Shown here one piece after another: positions 57,150 to 64,000 of a stretch of DNA of 64,000 nt (the first letter of the stretch is position 1; each line of letters begins with the position of its first letter). The translations under genes and the position numbers were made by a program. The stretch is from assembly GCA_948567375.1 (NCBI GenBank), contig OX419757.1, positions 6,014,001-6,078,000 on the forward strand. Reading direction: 5' to 3'. Under the pieces are notes generated by a model. It ran no database searches. It was not told the origin of the DNA and saw nothing but the letters and a program-made list of their open reading frames with translations. Origin of the DNA: Lunularia cruciata (lineage: Eukaryota; Streptophyta; Marchantiopsida; Lunulariales; Lunulariaceae).

Positions 57150-58130
57150 ATATGTATATTGGAGTTGTTTGGTGGGATCAGCACCGGACTAGCTGCGGTG
57201 TTACAGGCGGGTATACAAGTACAGAGGTACTTGTATATAGAGAGAGATGAGACTGCTAGGTGAGTCTCTCTACATCATGTGGCACACTTGGCTTATCGGT
57301 ATCCAGAGTTATTACCGATGTCAGCAATCAGAAGTTACCAAAAGGCCTTACTAGGAGACATTTCCTTACTGGGGGCGCATGACCTAGAGAGACATGGGCC
57401 TATTCACTTGGTAATTTCTGGATGGCCATGTCAGGGACATACACGTGCGGGCCGCAGTTTGGGTCTTCAGGATCCTTGTTCGGGTGTGTTTTGGGAGATG
57501 TTACGGATACTACGACATCTCCAGGTTCATCAGTCTGTTTCTCCAGCTTACCTTTTGGAGAACGTTCCATTGAAGGGTGATTCTCGCACTAGAGTGGTGG
57601 CGAGTACACATCAAGTCCATTCAAGGATGGGACCTGCTGTATTGTTAGATGCAGCCAGAGTGGGATCACGGGCTCATCATCTTTGTCTTTGGTGGATGAA
57701 CCTCTTACCCAGAGAGGTTCTACAGTGTAGTTATGATGGGATTCAGCGACTAGACCACATTCTTGTTGATGATATCTTGGATGCTGGATGTCAGTCTCAG
57801 ACAGTGGTAGTGGCTGATAGGTCACCTATGGTAGTGGTGAACCTAGTTGGACAACCTAGAGCTGCATTTCCCACACTCATGAGTTTCCCAGGCTCTCATA
57901 CTTTTCAAGAGAGAGGACCTGGACTTGTTTGGGACTCACAGTTACAACAATTGGTGGAGCCCAATGGTGATGAGAGAGAGCGGGCGATGGGTTTTTGCAC
58001 CGGTATTACCATTGTTCCAGTAGTGTCAGAGGCATCTAGGCGTCAGGTGTTAGGTCAGGCTATGGACCTGAACTGTTTGACCTAGATTGTGAGCCTTGGC
58101 TTGGCAGAGCAGCGTAGGATGCGCTTGATA
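57150..58130 (+). pseudogene. Gy2 C5-cytosine DNA methyltransferase domain (DNMT3/DRM-like)
   Basis: The better-kept copy, in frame between protease and RT. Motif I is ILELFGGISTGLAAVL at about 57156-57203, followed by VQRYLYIERDE. Motif IV is VISGWPCQGHTRAG with the catalytic Cys at 57429-57431. Motif VI is LLENV with ENV at 57558-57566. Motif VIII region is LLDAARVGSRAHHLCLWW at about 57639-57690. The C-terminal motifs appear as FPTLMSFPGSH, ADERERAMGF-like wording (GDERERAMGF here) and RRQVLGQAMDLNCL. GI.TGL....GI.V.RY in motif I and the motif VIII context recall DNMT3/DRM. Only two stops fall inside (57261, 58083). The domain would methylate cytosine in DNA. Confidence 0.87.
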
Positions 58131-58435
58131 GGCATCACCACTCGGACAGTTGTGAGCCCTGTGCCTATCGAGACGATTCAGGCACATGATGGGGGCGATG
58201 GACCGAGTAGACATGGTATTCTTGGGACACATCCATTAGCTACTAGGGAGAGTGGTCTACTTAGAGTCCATCCAGGTGAGCGTTGGCTACTTGGATTACA
58301 CCCTTGGTCCACATGGGATGCAGCTAGAGGACGTGTGGAGCCAGATGCAGCCAGAGTGGAGGGAGTTTTTCACACAGAGGTTGGGACCTCTAGTGGTCGG
58401 GAGCATGACACTATTGCTCCCAAGGGCCCAGTGTA

Positions 58436-58438
58436 GCA
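58436..58438 (+). other. In-frame TAG shared by Gy1 and Gy2 between methyltransferase and RT
   Basis: The TAG in KGPV-stop-QPVS is at the same codon in Gy1 (17626-17628), followed by CAG in both. Most other stops are private to one copy. It may be an ancestral mutation or a genuine leaky stop dividing the two halves of the polyprotein. Confidence 0.5.
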
Positions 58439-61409
58439 GCCAGTCAGTACGTCTTCCACTCCTACTACCGTTACAGAGGATACTTGGGAGCCAAATCTTG
58501 GACCCAAGCTTACTGGAGAGGAAAGACAGAGGGTTTGGAGGTTCTTGAGGAGTCATACGAGTTGTTTTGCCTTCAGTATGAAGGATTTGGGTGCTCTGAA
58601 GGGACCTAATATACGGATTGAGCTGACTAGCGACACACCTATTTTCCGATGTCCTTATCGATATAGTGAGATGGAGAGGACATTGATTCAGAGCCAGAGT
58701 AGTGACCCTTTTGAGGCTGGTTTGGTGGAGATTTCACATGGAGAGTATGCATCAGCGACAATGATGCCAGCCAAGAAGGATATGCATGGCAACTATACAG
58801 ATAGGTGGATGTGTGGAGATTACCGTCCTATCAACCGACAGACCAGGGCTGATCGGTATGCCATGCCTACACCGGAGGAGATTTTTGATGCGATTGGGCA
58901 TGCAAAGGTCTTCAGTACTTTGGATCTTCGAGCGGGATATCATCAGTTGCCGATCAGGGAGGAGGATAAGTCCAAGACAACATTTTGGGCTATTGATCCT
59001 CATGGCAAGGATGTGTTATATCAATGGAGGTTCTTACCATTTGGGTCGAAGAACGCTCCCACTGAGTTCTTGAGGGTCATGGATAGGATCCTAGCTGGAT
59101 TGGATTTTGCTCGGTGCTATATTGATGACATTTTGGTTTATAGCCCTACTGTGGAGGAGCATGAGAGACAGTTGTTGGAGGTGTTTGAGAGGTTGAGATC
59201 TCATGGACTCAAACTACATCTTGGGAAGTATAGATTCTTCCACAAGCAGGTTGAGTATTTGGGTCACACTATCTACCCCGGAGGACTTGGTGTCTAGCAA
59301 ACCAAGGTGGAGGCTATTGCACGTATTCCTCGGCCTACGGATGTGAGCAAAGTGCGAGCATTCCTTGGGTTGGCGAGCTTCTATCACCGCTATGTTAGAG
59401 GATTTAGTGCCATTGCCAAGGCCTTGACAAAGCTGACCAAGCTTACACAGGAGTGGTGTTGGGGAGATGAGCAGGAGAGAGCTTTTGTAGAGCTCAAGGA
59501 GAGGTTGACATCTGCTCCTATTTTGAGGAGACCAATCAGGGGACAACCATTTCAGGTTCACACTGATTGGAGTATGTTGGGGCTTGGAGCGGTGCTCACC
59601 CAACATGATGATGAGGAGAAGGAGTTTGTGGTGGCCTATGCTAGTCGCTCCAACAATTCAGCGGAGGCGAAGTATAGTTCATAGGAGGGAGAGTGCTTGG
59701 CAGCAGTTTGGGCAGTAGCACATTTCTGATGTTACCTATTTGGTAACCCCTTCACTCTCATCACTGATCATCAGCCGCTGAAGTGGTTGATGGAGTCCAA
59801 CAAGCTTTCAGGGAAGCTTGCACAATGGGCTCTGATTTTACATGAGTATGATTTCACGGTTGTTCATAGACCTGGAGTGGTGAACCGTGATGCAAATGGG
59901 TTGAGTAGAAACCCATGTCCCAGCTAGAAGGATCAGACCGGAGCACCTTGGCATGGTGAGACATATGAGGAGATGGTGCCAGGTTGGCATGCATCGGCCT
60001 ATCTGTGTATATTTGCAGAGACTTTGGTGGTATCTCTCTCAGCGCATACAAGAGGAGTTATTGAGGTCATAGATCCAGAGAGTGAAGATATTGGTACAGT
60101 TTAGCAAGACATTCATAATGATGTCTTAGTGATGGACTATCTTTGCACTGGTGTTGTGGGTGGCACAGTTGGGGCCAAGGAGAGAGACCGTGTTCTTCAG
60201 CGAGCCAGACAGTTCAGATTGGAGGGTAGACACCTTTTGCATGTATGGGAGGATGGTAGAGTGCGAGTAGTACCACTTCCATCATAGAGACCACAGTTGG
60301 TCCGTCATGCTCATGAGGAGCTAGGACATTTTGGAGTAAAGCGTACATATAGCTTACTCCAGAGTCATTATTGGTGGCACGGTATGCAAACCGAGGTACA
60401 GCAGTTTGTTGCCAGATGTGTGGTTTGTGATCGAGTTAGAGCATCATTCAATGCTCCTACGCCACAGTTACACCCATTACCTATCATGAGATTGGGTTAC
60501 CGTTGGAGTTTGGACTTTGCCAGACCTTTACCGCTGACTGTGAGACATCATTGATATGTTTTGGTGATGGTGGAGCACGTCTCCAAGTGGATTGAGTTGG
60601 TGGCACTTCCTGACAGGTCTAGTGAAGTGACAGCTTACTCGTTCATGGATTGAGTTCTTAGTCATTTTGGTGCACCAGCTGAGGTTTTGACTGATCAGGG
60701 TACAGAGTTCTTGGGGGAGTTTCAGGTCTTGTGTGACAAGGCTTTGATTGATCATCGTACAACATCCCGAGATCACCTTGAGGCAGATGGCTTAGCAGAG
60801 AGAGTGGTTCAGACGGTGAAGAGAGGATTGCGAAAGTATGGTTTGCAGAGAGGCCACTTGGGAGATTGGGATCTCCAGTTACCTTGGTTGGCCATGGGCT
60901 ATTGGTTCAGCCGGCAAGCCTCCTTAGCATCCTTCTCTCCATACTTTCTACTCTATGGACGAGGTCCAGATTTACCTGTAGCCATTTGTTGAGATGCTAC
61001 TATAGTTTTGGACTTGGATGACCCCGATGTATGGATGAGCGCATGTTCTCAGCGGGTAAAGATCTTTTGGAGAGTGATGCCGACGGCCTTTGAGAACTTG
61101 GCGATTGCTCAACATAGAGATACTTTACGCTATGCTACCATTTGACGAGGAGGTTATAGACCCTCGATCCGTCGATTTCATCCAGGCAACTATGTATATC
61201 TACAGCAAACAGCACCGACGACACTTGATGTTTCTATAGGCCGCACTATCTTGAGAGTGCGCGAGGTTTTGCCATCTGGAGTCCTTGTGTTAGAAGGACG
61301 TGATGGTGTTATTTGGAAGGATCATATGCGCAATTGTACGCCATACCACCTTCCAAACATTGATGGTACTATGGACCCAAGCTTGGCACTTGTACGTGCA
61401 GGCTTGAGG

Positions 61410-61547
61410 TGTATGTTATGTGGCTCTTCTGGTGGAGCTGCTACTATGTTAGTGTGTGATAGCTGTTTGAGAGGATGGCATATGGCATGTATGACTCCTC
61501 CCCTCACGGTGGTTCCTCATGGACAGTGGTTATGTCCTAGATGTACT
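61410..61547 (+). pseudogene. Gy2 C-terminal PHD finger (intact sequence)
   Basis: The C4HC3 zinc-binding residues are all present: CMLC, CDSC, H-x2-C in GWHMACM, and CPRC, with the conserved aromatic before the last pair (QWLCPRC). TGA at 61548 ends the polyprotein one residue later. The spacing of 11 residues between the first two pairs and 14 before the last pair fits PHD. It would read histone tails and could tether integration complexes to chromatin. Confidence 0.88.
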
Positions 61548-61708
61548 TGACCTGTAGCTAGTTCATTCTTTATATGGTATAGATTGCAGACAGGTGACTA
61601 ACGATGGGGCTCCATAGCACCCAGCCTCCTGATCTTTGCCCATTAGAGGGTATACCATATACTTAGAGTAGATGGCTATCTGGGGTTAGAGGGACCTAAC
61701 CGCCAGCT

Positions 61709-61718
61709 AGGGGGGCGA
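61709..61718 (+). promoter_or_regulatory. Gy2 polypurine tract
   Basis: AGGGGGGCGA, identical to Gy1, immediately precedes B1 (TGTGGCAC at 61720). Confidence 0.7.
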
Positions 61719-61719
61719 T

Positions 61720-61824
61720 TGTGGCACTTTAGAGTCTATGTATGACTTATGTGTGAGTTGTGTTTCTATAGTGTATGATGTTGACAGCGATGTATGTTGT
61801 GTAGCAATGTATATACGCACGACA
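61720..61824 (+). repeat. Gy2 terminal repeat B1
   Basis: A 105-bp block with TATATA at 61810-61815. It is joined to A2 by GACA-AC-TGTC and repeated at 62278-62382. Confidence 0.88.
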
Positions 61825-61826
61825 AC

Positions 61827-62276
61827 TGTCACGCCATTTGTAGTTCCGCATCTAGCTGCTCGGACACTAGAGTTCCAGTGATAGTAGTTAGAGTTATTCT
61901 AGTAGTTTCTCAGGGACTACTTTTTGACAGTCTGATTTGGTGTTCGGGGTACTGACTTCACGGTGGGGCCCACCGTCACTTTGCACCATTCGCACCGTCG
62001 AGTGTGCCGTCAGCGGGACCGTTAGGGTTCCAATGCTAGCTCGAGTCTAGGGAGGTATAGTTTCGAAGTGAGCTCCAAAGAGCTCACTTCTTTGATGTTG
62101 AGCCTTCGAGTTCCTGGCTATGGTGGACAAAGGCCGACGAGTGTCACCTAGATTCTCTATGCTTGAGTGGGTGTGGCTTGACTGTAATCAGTGCCCAATT
62201 GTTGACAATTTATAGAGTGACAGATCAAGTACTGATCTGAGCTGAGTTGAGTTGAGAGTGTTAAGCAATCTGATTA
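61827..62276 (+). repeat. Gy2 terminal repeat A2
   Basis: A 450-bp second copy of A, matching 52481-52930 with scattered, mainly transition differences. Confidence 0.9.
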
Positions 62277-62277
62277 T

Positions 62278-62382
62278 TGTGGCACTTTAGAGTCTATGTA
62301 TGACTTATGTGTGAGTTGTGTTTCTATAGTGTATGATGTTGACAGCGATGTATGTTGTGTAGCGATGTATATACGCACAACA
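62278..62382 (+). repeat. Gy2 terminal repeat B2 (right end)
   Basis: A 105-bp second copy of B ending CGCACAACA. The copia target resumes with tctacc, completing the ATCTA duplication. Confidence 0.88.
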
Positions 62383-62671
62383 TCTACCATTTCTTTGACT
62401 TTGACCTTGATGAGGTCTTTTACCTATACTCTAAGCAAATGGCACCACACCTTAAAATTCCAAAGAATTATGGATATTTTCATTGAGAATCAAGTCTTGT
62501 ACACTCTCAAACTTGAAATCATTGGATCTTGAGCAACTACTCATTGTTGTGATTGTTACTCCATAACTATCAAGTAATGATGATAACAAAACCAATGTTT
62601 GAACTTCATTGTCAAAGTTGATTTTCACAAATTCCATTCTTGAAATGATTAAATTGAAATCATTTACATGG
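62383..62671 (-). pseudogene. Ty1/copia element K: gag fragment
   Basis: Minus-strand translation gives VNDFNLIISRMEFVKINFD, EVQTLVLLSSLLDSYG and FESVQDLILNENI, the standard wording of copia gag (UBN2-type) just before the zinc knuckle. It belongs with the pol at 49965-52480, from which Gy2 separates it. Gy3 cuts it at 62672. The open run is 81 codons. Confidence 0.85.
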
Positions 62672-64000
62672 TTGTCACGCCATTTGTAGTGTTGCATCTA
62701 GATTCTCGGACACTAGAGTTGCAGTGATAGTAGTTAGAGGTATTTTAGCAATTTCCCATAGACTACTCTCTAATGGTCAGATTTTGTGTTCAGGGTATTG
62801 AATTCATGGTCGGGCCCACCGTCACTTTGCACCATTTAGTGTGCCATCAATAGGACCGTTAGAGTTCCAGACCTAGCTTGAGTCCAAAGGTATACTTTTG
62901 AAGTGCAGCTCTAGAGAGCTCACTTCTCTGATGTTGACCCTTCAAGTTCTTGGCTATGGTGGACATAGGGCTTCAAGCATCACCTAGATTCTCTTAGCTA
63001 GAGTGGGTGTGGCATGACTGTAATCAATACCCAGTTATTGGTAGCTTATAGAGTGACAGATCAAGTATTGATCTAAGTTGGGTTGAGTCAAGAGTTGTAA
63101 ACAATCTGATTATATTAAAGAAGAGAAGTCAAGGGGAAATTGGGTGCAAAAATTGCAAGTGTTGGTGGTATCTCCAAGCTCGATGGATTGTTGGTAGCTT
63201 GATCAAAGTTCAGTTTTTCCCTAGTGTGAAAAAGCTCATTGCTTGATGCAGAGTTGACAGTAAGGTAGATGGTGTACGAAAGTGCTACCAATTTTTGAGC
63301 AAAGAAGAAGCAAATTTTGAGCAAAGAAGAAGTAAATTTTGAGCAATGGTTGTGATTTTGAGCTCAAGAGATGAAGGCAAGACAATTTGTTGCGAGTTGG
63401 GCTTAGAAAGTAAAATTGAAGGTGGAGTTGGGCACCTTCCTTGTGAATTTTTGATTTGGAGAAACTCATTTTCAAATTTGGCTTGAGTGAAGAGTTAGCG
63501 GAGGATTTGGCAATCAGCCAACTTTAGGGTTTATGTTAGATTTTTGCTAGAATTTATGTAAGATTTTTGAGGCTTCAAGGCATAGGGTTGTGGGCTATGA
63601 GAGGCTACAAAGGCCTAGAAGGGCCAGCTTGCAAGTGTGAGGTTAGCTAGTTTAGAATAGATCTTGATCATTATTTGGCAAAATCTGCACATCTTGCTAG
63701 ATTGTGTGTAATAGGGTTTAACCCTTAGATCTCTTGTTCCTAGACTGGTGTTCTAGCCAACCGGTCCACCTTCACTTGTTGTTCTAGTGATTGTGCCACT
63801 ATTATCTATACATTTGTAGCTTTGGCTAGGAGAGGCAGTTTGATCCCATTCTTGGTGATCCCGATAGCTTAGAACGTAGATACAAACTTCTTTTATGTCA
63901 AATGCCAAATGGTGGTAGAGTCAGTCCTGTGTTGTTGTATGAGATGGAGGGTTTTGTTTAGATTTCTTGTGATTGGACCCCCTCCATTCTTTACTTCTTG
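62672..64000 (+). mobile_element. Gy3: 5' end of a third Gy element (runs off the window)
   Basis: The A block starts TTGTCACGCC at 62672 and ends at about 63112. The leader continues to the window end and includes the tRNA-like stretch at 63706-63776. It is more diverged from Gy1 and Gy2 than they are from each other and lacks parts of the A block. As in Gy1 and Gy2, the element begins with A directly against foreign (copia) sequence. The coding region lies beyond 64000. Confidence 0.85.

Larger units (their letters stand above)
54258..61550 (+). pseudogene. Gy2 gag-PR-MTase-RT-RH-IN-PHD polyprotein
   Basis: ATG at 54258 opens TEFFGDSRGVSPAV, which corresponds to the mutated start of Gy1. 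An insertion at about 54468 and a deletion at about 56168 shift the frame, but from the protease (about 56340) to the terminal TGA at 61548 everything lies in one frame with in-frame stops only. Gag is best seen at 54569-55300, with the capsid block QNYQGVRTDKLRSL. Nucleocapsid knuckles are at about 55393-55530. The protease has DSG at 56435-56443. RT spans 58490-59330 with YIDD at 59118-59129, and RNase H 59450-59920. Integrase spans 60290-61010 with HAHEELGHFGVKRT intact and CVVC. Confidence 0.88.
52481..62382 (+). mobile_element. Gy2: second full-length methyltransferase/PHD gypsy
   Basis: A 9.9-kb element inserted in copia K. The target duplication ATCTA (52476-52480) recurs at the right end (62382-62386, sharing the terminal A), and removing Gy2 rejoins the copia sequence. 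The layout is the same as Gy1: A1, leader, gag-pol, polypurine tract, B1, A2, B2. Gy2 is closely related to Gy1 but has independent stops, a 5-bp insertion near 54468 and a deletion of about 20 bp near 56168. It retains intact the methyltransferase PCQ motif, the RT YIDD box and the PHD finger. Confidence 0.92.

Overview
The window looks like nuclear DNA from a land plant or close relative with a large, repeat-rich genome. It is filled end to end with nested LTR retrotransposons (Ty3/gypsy of several lineages, a Ty1/copia element, solo LTRs). I find no intact host gene, no rRNA gene and no functional tRNA gene. The chromodomain gypsy elements, plant-type copia pol, TGTAACACCC-type LTR starts and decay dominated by C-to-T changes all fit a plant. 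The closest precedent I know for the DNA-methyltransferase-bearing gypsy family is in streptophyte algae, so a fern, lycophyte, bryophyte or gymnosperm seems likelier than a flowering plant. That placement is inference.

I name the families by letter. Gy is the methyltransferase/PHD gypsy family: Gy0 2394-3093, Gy1 11682-21573, Gy2 52481-62382, Gy3 62672-64000. C is a family of LTR-like units of 1.9-3.7 kb that carry an unknown coiled-coil gene. D is a non-autonomous gypsy with about 2.5-3.4 kb LTRs built around tandem arrays. E is a solo LTR family. F and F0 are chromoviruses. H is a repeat of about 2.1 kb. K is a copia element on the minus strand.

Layout: C1 (1-2393), Gy0 (2394-3093), two head-to-head C pieces (3094-4880), chromovirus F0 with its 3' LTR (4881-6321), D0 5' LTR (6322-11509) holding C5 (7181-9810), which holds solo LTR E1 (8221-8910). 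D0 gag starts at 11642 and is split by Gy1; it resumes at 21574 and is cut at 23339 by H1 (23340-25540). Then come C6 (25541-28175), a C7 tail (28176-28490), and chromovirus F (28491-28729), which is split by the complete D1 element (28730-44124). D1 holds C3 in its 5' LTR and C4 against its 3' LTR. F resumes at 44125, is interrupted by solo LTR E2 (44254-44945), and ends in an LTR at about 49964 that is split by H2. Copia K (49965-52480 and 62383-62671, minus strand) is split by Gy2 and then cut by Gy3.

The most interesting content is Gy. Gy1 still shows one continuous frame of about 2,430 codons, broken only by in-frame stops: gag, two zinc knuckles, aspartic protease, a C5-cytosine methyltransferase domain of the DNMT3/DRM kind, RT, RNase H, DDE integrase and a C-terminal PHD finger. 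Both complete copies have an odd terminal layout, A1-internal-B1-A2-B2, with TG...CA ends. That is a circular permutation of the B-A LTR that the polypurine tract predicts, and it resembles the split repeats of Ngaro/DIRS elements. A third copy also begins at A.
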